From: DASQFI01 sp963780895
GTDB lineage: Bacteria > Acidobacteriota > Vicinamibacteria > Vicinamibacterales > SCN-69-37
DNA length: 64,000 nt
Reading direction: 5' to 3'
Assembly (NCBI GenBank): GCA_963780895.1
Contig: CAWAEG010000002.1
Coordinates: forward strand, 496,001 to 560,000
Below the pieces are notes generated by a model. The model was given only the letters and a program-made list of their open reading frames with translations, ran no database searches and was not told the DNA's origin. A program made the translations under genes and the position numbers. This document shows positions 54,301-62,667 of the stretch, one piece after another (position 1 is the stretch's first letter; each line of letters opens with the position of its first letter).

Positions 54301-55240
54301 CGCGGCCAACGATCTCGACGGCAACGCCACCCGGCGCGGCCTCGCGGCGCAGGCCGGTATCTCGAAGAACTTCTTCGTCGTGAATCCGGACGTCTCGACC
54401 GATGGGGACAACTTCAACCTCTGGACGAGCGACGCGTTCAGCAGCTACGACGCGCTGCAAATCGAACTGCGGCGGCGCCTCTCGAAGGGGTTCCAGATCA
54501 GCGGCAGCTACCAGTACGCGCTCGAGTACGGATCGGCCAACCTCGGCAAGCACTGGGGCCGCGTGTCGGATCCGACCGCGAACGTACGGCATGCGATCAA
54601 GATGCAGTGGGACTGGAATGTGCCGGTCGGCCGCGGACGGCACTTCGGCACCGACATGCACCCGGCGCTCGACCTGCTGGTTGGCGGCTGGGGCTTCAAC
54701 GGCGCCGGGCGCGTGCAAGCGCGGACCATCAACTTCGGCAACGTGCGGCTCGTCGGGATGGAGCTCGAGGAACTGACCCGCGAGTACCGTCACCGCTACG
54801 ATCCGGCCACGAAGATCGTGACCATGCTCCCGGATGACATCATCCTGAACACGCGCCGCGCGTTCAGCCCGGATGCCACGTCGGCGACCGGCTACGGATC
54901 GCTCGGCGTGCCGGAAGGCCGGTACATCGCGCCGGACAACAGCGAGAATTGCGTTGAAATCCGGAACGGCGACTGCACGCCACGCACGCTCCTCGTCAGG
55001 GCGCCGTGGTTCACGCGGTTCGACGTCAGCCTGTCGAAGCGGTTCGAGACCGGCAGCCGCGTGAACTTCGAGTTGCGGTTCGACGTCCTGAACGTCTTCG
55101 ACAACGTCAACTTCAACCTCGCGAACAACCCCGGCAGCGGAGCGACGATCTTCCAGGTCGACAGCGCCTATCGCGATCCGAGCAACTCATTCGATCCCGG
55201 CGGGCGGCTCGGTCAGATCGTCTGGCGAGTGAACTGGTAG
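51353..55240 (+). CDS. Oar-like TonB-dependent receptor 2
   Basis: A 1295-residue receptor starting at ATG 51353, behind GGAGGG (51338-51343). Signal peptide 1-27 (ending PVFAQ), a carboxypeptidase-regulatory-like domain (SISGTVVDSGGGVIPGATVVV), plug (TSEQINKLPVATRNLINAV) and a barrel ending GRLGQIVWRVNW. It is far closer to receptor 3 than to receptor 1: long stretches differ only at scattered residues. Differences cluster in segments that would form extracellular loops (for example ~ residues 370-420 and near 960). Most likely a recent tandem duplication with divergence in substrate-facing loops. Confidence 0.93.
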   Translation: MKRGLSGLLASAVLMLLTAAAAPVFAQGGATSSISGTVVDSGGGVIPGATVVVKNNASGTTFNAVTNSAGTFSVPALDAGTYTVTVSLSGFKTAVIKDVQLAIGTPGSVKAVLEVGGIEQTVEVVATTQLINTQTPTISSTLTSEQINKLPVATRNLINAVTFLPGVNTAGVNRDSNFNGLPDSFVAITLDGVNNNENFNKSTEGLFAMVTPRPDAVEAVTVTTAGAGADVGGHGAVQVAFQTRSGTNRFTGSAYHYHRSPSLNSNYFFNEINGLAKNDVVLNQYGFRQGGPIVIPKLYDGRGKAFFFFNYEELRLPNDFTRTRTVLRPDAQAGIFSWDATENGQTVIRTRDVLALAAANSHISSYDPTVLRLLNDIRAATESQGVVNETTNLITRSYLWLSPGNQHEKQPVVKIDYNLTSQHRISGTYNWQVVVRDPDQLNDDDVRFPGFSNYRQYTSYRPLSSGTLRSTLSPNVVNELRGGIKWGPSYFGDDASTGPQTFDAQDGYNVGFPLSLTNAGNQNTITARSAWSWNIDNTLNWQRGSHSLSFGTSFFFGNVWADNQQMVPSIAFGVDTNDPAFSIFSTTNFPGASNDELANARSLYALLVGRVNSIGSNLVLDEATNQYAYLGRRRQAGRMNEYSLFAQDSWRMTPRLTLNAGLRWDVQMPFQPVNDVTSRATFADACGVSGIGPDGECRFFQPSASGGVYPQFIQYTSGDPGWNTDWNNVAPNIGVAWLPNVQTGFLRTLLGDPEQATLRAGYSVNYAREGMARFTGVFGANPGSQVSVTRNANSGLLIPPGQSYPVLFREKDSLGPPAFGQVPAVSCDASGACVPAYPILARANRQDGMNLFHPDLQVAFARSYTVSFQRALSRDMAVDIRYVGTRGVNQWTDENYNEINIIENGFYTEFQLAMANLQANQAAGRGNTFAYFGPNSGTAPLPTYLAYFNGSRDVNNPSVYSGNNWTNSTFVGRLARTRPQPYDAANDLDGNATRRGLAAQAGISKNFFVVNPDVSTDGDNFNLWTSDAFSSYDALQIELRRRLSKGFQISGSYQYALEYGSANLGKHWGRVSDPTANVRHAIKMQWDWNVPVGRGRHFGTDMHPALDLLVGGWGFNGAGRVQARTINFGNVRLVGMELEELTREYRHRYDPATKIVTMLPDDIILNTRRAFSPDATSATGYGSLGVPEGRYIAPDNSENCVEIRNGDCTPRTLLVRAPWFTRFDVSLSKRFETGSRVNFELRFDVLNVFDNVNFNLANNPGSGATIFQVDSAYRDPSNSFDPGGRLGQIVWRVNW

Positions 55241-55249
55241 AGGAAAGTC

Positions 55250-55317
55250 GGCCCAAGGCCTAGGCCCAAGGCCAAAGGCCGAAGGCCGAAGCGATCGGTC
55301 AGGCCCGGGATCCCGGG
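55250..55317. repeat. GGCCAAGGCC short-word repeat after receptor 2
   Basis: A block of GGCCCAAGGCC and GGCCGAAGGCC words begins 10 bases after the receptor stop. About 37 bases match the block after smc (4915-4951) almost exactly. The rest of the 371-base gap to receptor 3 (55318-55611) holds only a possible leader peptide at 55507. Confidence 0.75.
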
Positions 55318-55506
55318 AAGCAGCCAGCGTTTGCCTGGCATCTCGAGCCTGAGGATACCGGGACCTCGCGCAACTCACCCCACGTCCGTCCATCTCATCC
55401 CTCCAACTGTTTGGATTCAGACACCGTCTTTCCGTTCCCGCGCACGTGTTCCGGGAATGGACAGTATGATTCCGCAGGCGAACGCAGCTTCGGGGTTGGG
55501 ACGGAC

Positions 55507-55533
55507 ATGGCCCTGCGATTGCTAAATGCCTAG
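55507..55533 (+). CDS. Possible leader peptide upstream of receptor 3
   Basis: An 8-codon frame, MALRLLNA, 78 bases before the receptor 3 start; the first six residues equal those of the frame before receptor 2. The shared codons differ only at third positions (GCG/GCC, CGC/CGA, CTC/CTA). Confidence 0.25.
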   Translation: MALRLLNA

Positions 55534-55611
55534 GCACGCGGTCTCTGTCCCGGTGACTTGTCGTTTCGCCAGGCGGAGACGTTCGTTCGGCACGCCAGGA
55601 GGAACAACCTA

Positions 55612-58600
55612 ATGAGACGGACGCTTTGCGCTCTGCTAGCAGCGGCGACGGTCGTGGCGTTGACGGTACCCGCCACGCCGGTCTTCGCACAGAGCGGTGC
55701 AACTGCATCGATTTCGGGGACGGTCGTCGACTCCGGCGGAGGCGTCATTCCAGGCGCCACTGTCGTCGTGAAGAACAACGCCAGCGGCACGGTCTTCAAC
55801 GCCGTGACGAACAGTGCCGGAACCTTCTCGGTGCCCGCGCTCGACGCCGGCACCTACACCGTGACGGTCTCGCTCTCCGGGTTCAAGACGGCCGTCGTGA
55901 AAGACGTCGTGCTGGCCATCGGGACGCCGGGTAGTATCAAGGCGGTCCTCGAGGTCGGCGGCATCGAACAGACGGTCGAGGTCGTGGCGACGACCCAGCT
56001 CATCAACACGCAGACGCCGACGATCGCCTCGACGCTGACGTCCGAGCAGATCAACAAGCTGCCGGTCGCGACGCGCAACCTCGTGAACGCGGTCACGTTC
56101 CTGCCGGGCGTCAACACGGCGGGGGTGAACCGCGACTCGAACTTCAATGGGCTGCCGGACTCGTTCGTCGCGATCAGCCTGGACGGCGTCAACAACAACG
56201 AGAACTTCAACAAGTCGACCGAAGGGTTGTTCGCGATGGTCACCCCGCGGCCGGACGCGGTCGAGGCCGTGACGGTCACGACGGCGGGCGCCGGCGCGGA
56301 CGTCGGCGGCCACGGCGCGGTGCAGATCGCGTTCCAGACGCGGTCGGGCACGAACCGGTTCACCGGCAGCGCGTATCACTACCACCGCAGCCCCGGGATG
56401 AACACGAACTTCTTCTTCAACGAGATCAACGACCTGCCGAAGAACGACGTCGTGCTGAATCAGTTCGGCTTCCGCCAGGGCGGACCGATCGTCATCCCGA
56501 AGCTGTACGACGGGCGCGGCAAGGCGTTCTTTTTCTTCAACTACGAGGAGCTGCGGCTGCCGAACGACTTCACGCGGACGCGCACGGTGATCCAGCCGCA
56601 GGCGCAGGCCGGCATCTTTTCGTGGGACGCGACGGAAAACGGCCAGACGGTCATCCGGACGCGCGACGTGCTCGCGCTCGCGGGCGCCAACGGTCACATC
56701 AACTCCTACGACCCGGACGTGCTCCAGGTGTTGAACGACATCCGCGCCGCGACGGCGTCTACGGGAGTCATCACTCCGACCAACGACCTCAACACGACGT
56801 CGTACCTCTGGCTCAGCCCGGGGAATCAGCACGAGAAGCAGCCGGTCGTCAAACTCGACTACAACCTGACCTCGCAGCACCGGATCAGCGGCACGTACAA
56901 CTGGCAGGTCGTCGTGCGCGATCCGGATCATCTGAACAATGCCGACGCGCGGTTTCCGGGCTTCGTGAACTACCGCAAGTACACGTCATACCGGCCGCTC
57001 AGCTCCGGCACGCTGCGCTCGACGCTGTCGCCCAACGTGGTCAACGAGCTGCGCGGCGGGATCAAGTGGGGGCCGTCGTATTTCGGGGAAGACGCCAGCA
57101 ACGGGCCGCACACGTTCGACCAGCAGGGCGGCTACAACCTCGCCTTCCCGCTTGGCCTCACAACTGCCGGCAACCAGAACACGCCGACGGCGCGGAGCGC
57201 CTGGAGCTGGAACATCGACAACACGCTGAACTGGCAGCGCGGCACGCACAGCCTCAGCTTCGGCATGTCGCTGTTCTTCGGCAACGTGTGGGCGGACAAC
57301 CAGCAGATGGTGCCCAACATCGGGTTCGGCGCGGACACGAACGACCCGGCGTCCACCATCTTCTCGACGGCGAACTTCCCGGGCGCATCGGACGCCGAGC
57401 TGACCAACGCGCGCAATCTCTACGCGATGCTCGTGGGCCGCGTGAACAGCATCGGCGGCAACCTCGTGCTGGACGAAGCCACCAACCAGTACGTGTATCT
57501 CGGCAAGCGCCGGCAGGCCGGACGCATGAACGAGTATTCGCTCTTCGCGCAGGACTCCTGGCGCCTGACGCCGCGGCTGACGCTCAATGCCGGCGCTCGC
57601 TGGGACATCCAGATGCCGTTCCAGGCGGTCAACGACGTCATGTCGAGAGCGACGTTTGCCGACGCGTGTGGCGTGTCCGGTATCGGGCCTGACGGGCAAT
57701 GCCGGTTCTTCCAGCCGGGCGCTTCCGGCGGCGTCTACCCGCAGTTCATCGAGTACGGGAGTGGCGACCAGGGCTGGAAGACCGACTGGAACAACGTCGC
57801 GCCCAACATCGGCGTCGCGTGGCTGCCGAACGTGCAGACCGGCTTCCTGCGCACACTGCTGGGCGATCCGGAACAGGCGACGCTGCGCGCCGGCTACTCC
57901 GTGAACTATGCGCGTGAGGGCATGGCCCGCTTCACGGGCGTCTTCGGCGCCAACCCGGGCAGTCAGGTCAACGTGACCCGCAATGCCAACAGCGGTCTGC
58001 TGATCCCGCCGGGGGAGTCGTACCCGGTGTTGTACCGAGAAAAAGGCCGCCTGGGGCCGCCGACGTTCGGTCAAGTGCCGGCGATCACCTGTGACGCGTC
58101 GGGTAACTGCGTCCCGGCCTATCCGATTCTCGCCCGCGCCAACCGGCAGGATGGCATGAACATCTTCCATCCGGACATTCAGGTGGCGTTCGCGCGGTCG
58201 TACACGCTCAGTTTCCAGCGCGCGCTGTCGCGCGACATGGCGGTCGACATCCGCTACGTCGGGACCCGCGGCGTGAACCAGTGGACCGATGAGAACTACA
58301 ACGAGATCAACATCATCGAGAACGGGTTCTACGACGAGTTCAACCGGGCGATGGCCAACCTGCAGGCCAACCAGGCCGCCGGGCGCGGGAACACGTTCGC
58401 GTTCACCGGCGTCCCCGGCACGTCACCGCTGCCGACGTACCTCGCGTACTTCAACGGATCGCGGGACGTCAACAACCCGGGTGCGTACTCCGGCAACAAC
58501 TGGACGAACAGCACGTTCGTCGGCCGGTTGGCCCGGACGCGGCCGCAGCCGTACGACGCCGCGGGGGATCTTGACGGCAACGCGACGCGGCGGGGCCTCG

Positions 58601-59496
58601 CGGCGCAGGCCGGTATCTCGCCGAACTTCTTCGTCGTGAACCCGGACGTCTCGACCAGCGCAGACGACAACAACATCTGGACGAGCGACGCCTTCAGCAG
58701 CTACAACGCGCTGCAGATCGAGCTCCGGCGTCGGCTCTCGAAAGGGTTCCAGATCAGCGGCAGCTACCAGTACGCGCTCGAGTACGGATCGACCAACCTC
58801 GGCAAGCACTGGGGCCGCGTCTCCGATCCAACCGGCAACGTCCGTCACGCGTTCAAGATGCAGTGGGACTGGATGGTGCCGGTCGGCCGCGGACGCCACT
58901 TCGGCACCGACATGCACCCCGCGCTCGACCTGCTGGTCGGCGGCTGGGGCTTCAACGGTGCGGGCCGGGTCCAGTCCAACACCGTGAACTTCGGCGGCGT
59001 TCGGCTGGTGGGGATGACGGTCGACGAACTGACGCGCGAATACCGTCACCGCTACGACCCAGCCACGAAGATCGTGACCATGCTGCCGGATGACATCATC
59101 CTGAACACGCGCCGCGCGTACAGCCCGGATGCCACGTCGGCGACCGGCTACGGCTCGCTTGGCCCGCCGGAGGGCCGCTACATCGCGCCGGACAACAGCG
59201 AGAATTGCGTTGAAGTCCGGAACGGCGACTGCGCGCCACGCACGCTCCTCATCCGGGCGCCGTGGTTCACGCGGTTCGACGTCAGTCTGTCGAAGCGGTT
59301 CGAGACCGGCAGCCGCGTGAACTTCGAGTTGCGCTTCGACGTCCTGAACGTCTTCGACAACATCAACTTCGACAACGCGGACAACCCGGGCGGCGGCGCG
59401 ACGATCTTCCAGGTGGACGACGCCTACCGCGATCCGAGCAACACGTTCGATCCGGGAGGGAGACTCGGACAGATCGTGTGGAGAATCAACTGGTAA
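55612..59496 (+). CDS. Oar-like TonB-dependent receptor 3
   Basis: A 1294-residue receptor starting at ATG 55612, with AGGAGG at 55598-55603. Signal peptide 1-27 (ending PVFAQ), carboxypeptidase-regulatory-like domain, plug (TSEQINKLPVATRNLVNAV) and barrel ending GRLGQIVWRINW. It is nearly colinear with receptor 2. DNA identity with receptor 2 is high throughout, with blocks of exact match (around 53640-53700 versus 57900-57960) that could recombine or convert. A short hairpin follows the stop. Confidence 0.93.
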   Translation: MRRTLCALLAAATVVALTVPATPVFAQSGATASISGTVVDSGGGVIPGATVVVKNNASGTVFNAVTNSAGTFSVPALDAGTYTVTVSLSGFKTAVVKDVVLAIGTPGSIKAVLEVGGIEQTVEVVATTQLINTQTPTIASTLTSEQINKLPVATRNLVNAVTFLPGVNTAGVNRDSNFNGLPDSFVAISLDGVNNNENFNKSTEGLFAMVTPRPDAVEAVTVTTAGAGADVGGHGAVQIAFQTRSGTNRFTGSAYHYHRSPGMNTNFFFNEINDLPKNDVVLNQFGFRQGGPIVIPKLYDGRGKAFFFFNYEELRLPNDFTRTRTVIQPQAQAGIFSWDATENGQTVIRTRDVLALAGANGHINSYDPDVLQVLNDIRAATASTGVITPTNDLNTTSYLWLSPGNQHEKQPVVKLDYNLTSQHRISGTYNWQVVVRDPDHLNNADARFPGFVNYRKYTSYRPLSSGTLRSTLSPNVVNELRGGIKWGPSYFGEDASNGPHTFDQQGGYNLAFPLGLTTAGNQNTPTARSAWSWNIDNTLNWQRGTHSLSFGMSLFFGNVWADNQQMVPNIGFGADTNDPASTIFSTANFPGASDAELTNARNLYAMLVGRVNSIGGNLVLDEATNQYVYLGKRRQAGRMNEYSLFAQDSWRLTPRLTLNAGARWDIQMPFQAVNDVMSRATFADACGVSGIGPDGQCRFFQPGASGGVYPQFIEYGSGDQGWKTDWNNVAPNIGVAWLPNVQTGFLRTLLGDPEQATLRAGYSVNYAREGMARFTGVFGANPGSQVNVTRNANSGLLIPPGESYPVLYREKGRLGPPTFGQVPAITCDASGNCVPAYPILARANRQDGMNIFHPDIQVAFARSYTLSFQRALSRDMAVDIRYVGTRGVNQWTDENYNEINIIENGFYDEFNRAMANLQANQAAGRGNTFAFTGVPGTSPLPTYLAYFNGSRDVNNPGAYSGNNWTNSTFVGRLARTRPQPYDAAGDLDGNATRRGLAAQAGISPNFFVVNPDVSTSADDNNIWTSDAFSSYNALQIELRRRLSKGFQISGSYQYALEYGSTNLGKHWGRVSDPTGNVRHAFKMQWDWMVPVGRGRHFGTDMHPALDLLVGGWGFNGAGRVQSNTVNFGGVRLVGMTVDELTREYRHRYDPATKIVTMLPDDIILNTRRAYSPDATSATGYGSLGPPEGRYIAPDNSENCVEVRNGDCAPRTLLIRAPWFTRFDVSLSKRFETGSRVNFELRFDVLNVFDNINFDNADNPGGGATIFQVDDAYRDPSNTFDPGGRLGQIVWRINW

Positions 59497-59549
59497 TCGG
59501 GTAATCGGTAATTGAGTAATTGGGGCCGGCTGGATTATTGGCCGGCCCC
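59497..59549. repeat. TAATTGGG words and a GGGGCCGGC hairpin between convergent genes
   Basis: The words GGTAATCGG and GGTAATTGAG (59497-59520) resemble the repeat after pnp. GGGGCCGGC (59523-59531) then pairs with GCCGGCCCC (59541-59549). The hairpin encloses the stop codon of the convergent gene (59535-59537). It may end transcription from both sides; T-runs are weak. Confidence 0.65.
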
Positions 59550-62500
59550 TTCCTTGTACGCCGCCAGCGCCGCTTCGGCCTTCTTCAACAGCTCCGCGAC
59601 TGCCGCTTCCTGGGCCCCCGTCGGCCGCGCGTCCGCCCGCTGGATGGACTCGAAGAGCGTCACGAGGGGAGCGCCCGCCTGCTGGAGTGCGGTGAGCGTG
59701 GCCTGAAGCCGCGCCGCGGGCGCTCCGCTCGATCCTCCGAGCGTCTTGCCGACCTCGGCCTTTGCCTGGGCGAGCTGCCGCATCATGTCGTCGAGCGACT
59801 TCGACAGCTTGAACTGCAACGTGAGGTCGGCTGACGAGGTCCGCACTCGAGGATCCATTCTCACCACCACGGCCTGTCGGAGCGTCTTTCCGCCCGCCGT
59901 CAGGCGCACCTGATACGTTCCCGGCGCAACCCACATCCCGCGCGGCACCTTGGGCGTGTTCCCGGCGATGGCCGCGATCGGGTACGTCACCCGCTCGACC
60001 GGCGGTGCCGCGTACCGGACGTCCCACGCGAAGCGGTGCAGCCCCGGAGTTGTCGCGAGCCGCGGCACCGGGCGGATCCAGTAGTCCGGCATGTTTCGGT
60101 TGGGGACAGGTTGATCCGCCGGATCGTCGCTCGAGTAGCGGCGGATGACTTCGCCGGTGACGCTTTCGATGATCTCGAGCGTGACCGACCCTCGCGCTCC
60201 TGGTCCGAGCAGGTAACTGATCGTCACGCCGTCCGGGGGATTCGGCGCCGCGGGCTCATCGGGCGGCAGCGGCGTATCGGTGTTCTGGTTCCAGCGGAAC
60301 CGCCAGGCGGTCGACGGACGGAAGAGGAACGCGTCCACCTTGGCGATGTCCGGCGTGATCTGACGGAGCGGGCTGATGTCGTCGAGGATCCAGAAGCCCC
60401 GCCCGTGAGTCCCGACGACGATGTCCGCGTCCTTGATGACGAGATCGCGGATTGAGGTCGCAGGCATGTTGTTCCGAAGCGGCTGCCAGCTTTCGCCGTC
60501 GTCGAACGACACGTAGACCGCCTGCTCGGTGCCCGCGAAGAGCAGGCCGCGCCGCTGCGGGTCCTCGCGGACGACGTTCACGATGCCGCCGGACGGCAGC
60601 CCTTTGACGATCTCGGCCCACGTCTGCCCGCCGTCCTTCGTGCGGTAGATGTGCGGGCGCAGGTCGTCGAGTCGCAGCGTATTGATTGCGGCGTACGCGA
60701 TGGCCGCGTTGAAGTACGACGGCTCGATGAGCGACACCTTCGCCCAGGGCCCCAGCGCGGGGGGCGTGACGTTGATCCACTCCTTGCCGCCGTTCCGGGT
60801 GACGTGGATCAACCCGTCGTCGGTGCCCGCCCAGATGACGGCCGCGTCGATCGGCGAGGGCGCGACGGTATAGATGACGCCGCGCCGTGTCGGCTGCGCC
60901 GCGGGCGAGTCGCGATACACGCCGACGTTGGCGGGCGGCGTCCACGTCTCGCGCGACAGGTCGGGGCTGACCTCGATCCACTGCTGGCCGCCATTCACGG
61001 TCTTCCAGAGCGTGTTCGACGCGAAGAACAGCGCGCGCGTGTTGAACGCGCCGCCGACCGGCCGCGGGTCGATGATCGGCGCGAAGAGCACCGGCGCCGT
61101 CCGGAGCACGCGGAAGTTCGGCCCGCGCGGCGGCCCGACATCCTGCACCTGGCGCGTCCGCCGGTCGAACCGCGTGACCTTGCCGCCATAGACGACGTCG
61201 GGATCGGCCGGATCGGCGGCGACGTAGCCGTACTCCTCGACGCCGACCGGATGCCAGTCGCGCATCGTGATCTGTCCGTAGTCGCCGCGGCTCGCGACGC
61301 AGGCGGATCCGCTCTCCTGCTGACCGCCGCAGACGCGATACGGAAACGCGCTGTCCGTGCTCACGTGGTAGAACTGCGCCGTCGGCTGGTTGTACCAGGA
61401 GCTCCACGTCTTTCCGCCGTTCACGGTGACAATCGCTCCCTGATCCGACGCGGCGAGGATGATGTCCGGGTTGAGCGGGTTGATCCACAGGCGGTGGTAG
61501 TCGTCGCCGCCGGGCGCGCCACGCCAGGCGGTGAACGTCTTGCCGCCGTCAATCGACTTCCACGCGACGATGCTGCCCGTGTAGACGATGTCGGGGTTGG
61601 CGGGATCGACCTTGACCTCCGCGAAATCCGACCCGCGCATCGTCACGCGCGGGTCGTCGTTCACGCGTGAAAACGTTTCGCCGGCGTCGTCCGAGCGATA
61701 CAGGCCGCCGCGCGCGCGCGCCTCGACGGTGGCGAAGACCCGCTGGGCGCGGCTGGGCGCGACGGCAATGCCGATGCGCCCGAGTCCGTCCTCCGCGAAC
61801 GTCGGAAGGCCTTTCCCGATCGGCCGCCATGTGACGCCACCGTCGGTCGATTTGAAGAGTCCGCTCCCCGGGCCGGTGAACACTCCGTTTTCCCAGGGCG
61901 CCTGGCGCGATTCCCAGAGCACCGCGTAGACGGTGCTGGCGTTGGCTGGATCGAACGCGAGATCGACGGCGCCGGTGTTCTCATCCTTATAGAGCACGCG
62001 CTCGAACGTCTTCGCGCCGTCGGTCGATCTGAAAATCCCTCGCTCCGTGTTCGGACCGTACGGATGGCCGAGCACCGCCACGAACAGGCGATTGGGGTCC
62101 TTCGGATCGACGATGATCTGAGGAATCTGCTGACCGTCGCGAAGGCCGAGGTGCGTCCACGTCCGTCCGGCGTCGGTCGATTTGTACATTCCGTCGCCCG
62201 TCGACAAGTCGGGTCGCTGCAGGCCCTCTCCGCTGCCGACGTAGATGACGTTCGGATCCGACGGCGCCACCGCGATCGCCCCGATAGATCCCGTCGGCTG
62301 GTCATCGAAGATCGGCGTCCACATACGTCCGGCATCGGTCGTTTTCCACACGCCGCCGTTCACGGCTCCGACATAGAACACGTGGGGCTGGGTTGGAATG
62401 CCTGCGGCGGCCTTCGTCCGGCCGCCTCTGAAGGGTCCGATGTTCCGCCAGGTCAGGTCACGAAAAAGCATCGGATCAAAGCCCGTCGACGGTTGATCGG

Positions 62501-62561
62501 CGACGGTGAGGGTGGCGAGCGTCATCGCCACAAGAATGGTGCGCAGATTCATCGGGTTCAT
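59535..62561 (-). CDS. Exported sortilin/VPS10-type beta-propeller protein (BNR repeats)
   Basis: A ~1008-residue exported protein (signal peptide ending near VADQ). It has many BNR/Asp-box repeats of the form STDGGVTW, STDAGRTW, SDDAGETF and TKDGGQTW, interspersed with DPxNPxxVY, making one or two large beta-propellers (~20-720). A beta-sandwich-like C-terminal part follows (GTYQVRLTAGGKTLRQAVVV) and a helical tail (~920-1008). Such proteins are often annotated as glycosyl hydrolases, but the sialidase catalytic residues are not evident and activity is unknown. The start at 62561 (MNPMNLRTIL) is chosen for the signal peptide. It diverges from a related gene. Confidence 0.87.
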   Translation of the reverse strand: MNPMNLRTILVAMTLATLTVADQPSTGFDPMLFRDLTWRNIGPFRGGRTKAAAGIPTQPHVFYVGAVNGGVWKTTDAGRMWTPIFDDQPTGSIGAIAVAPSDPNVIYVGSGEGLQRPDLSTGDGMYKSTDAGRTWTHLGLRDGQQIPQIIVDPKDPNRLFVAVLGHPYGPNTERGIFRSTDGAKTFERVLYKDENTGAVDLAFDPANASTVYAVLWESRQAPWENGVFTGPGSGLFKSTDGGVTWRPIGKGLPTFAEDGLGRIGIAVAPSRAQRVFATVEARARGGLYRSDDAGETFSRVNDDPRVTMRGSDFAEVKVDPANPDIVYTGSIVAWKSIDGGKTFTAWRGAPGGDDYHRLWINPLNPDIILAASDQGAIVTVNGGKTWSSWYNQPTAQFYHVSTDSAFPYRVCGGQQESGSACVASRGDYGQITMRDWHPVGVEEYGYVAADPADPDVVYGGKVTRFDRRTRQVQDVGPPRGPNFRVLRTAPVLFAPIIDPRPVGGAFNTRALFFASNTLWKTVNGGQQWIEVSPDLSRETWTPPANVGVYRDSPAAQPTRRGVIYTVAPSPIDAAVIWAGTDDGLIHVTRNGGKEWINVTPPALGPWAKVSLIEPSYFNAAIAYAAINTLRLDDLRPHIYRTKDGGQTWAEIVKGLPSGGIVNVVREDPQRRGLLFAGTEQAVYVSFDDGESWQPLRNNMPATSIRDLVIKDADIVVGTHGRGFWILDDISPLRQITPDIAKVDAFLFRPSTAWRFRWNQNTDTPLPPDEPAAPNPPDGVTISYLLGPGARGSVTLEIIESVTGEVIRRYSSDDPADQPVPNRNMPDYWIRPVPRLATTPGLHRFAWDVRYAAPPVERVTYPIAAIAGNTPKVPRGMWVAPGTYQVRLTAGGKTLRQAVVVRMDPRVRTSSADLTLQFKLSKSLDDMMRQLAQAKAEVGKTLGGSSGAPAARLQATLTALQQAGAPLVTLFESIQRADARPTGAQEAAVAELLKKAEAALAAYKEGAGQ

Positions 62562-62667
62562 TGTGACATCCGGAACCCTGGCACCCTGTACGCCGCCCCT
62601 GTATTGCGGATTCACCGGCGGCGGTGGGAGAATGCCCCGGCAAACTGAGCCCCTGGAGACCAACTCA

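Noticed and set aside
51956..54793. 945-codon minus-strand frame opposite receptor 2, with a similar one opposite receptor 3
   Set aside because: Same reason; similarity between them only mirrors the similarity of the sense genes.
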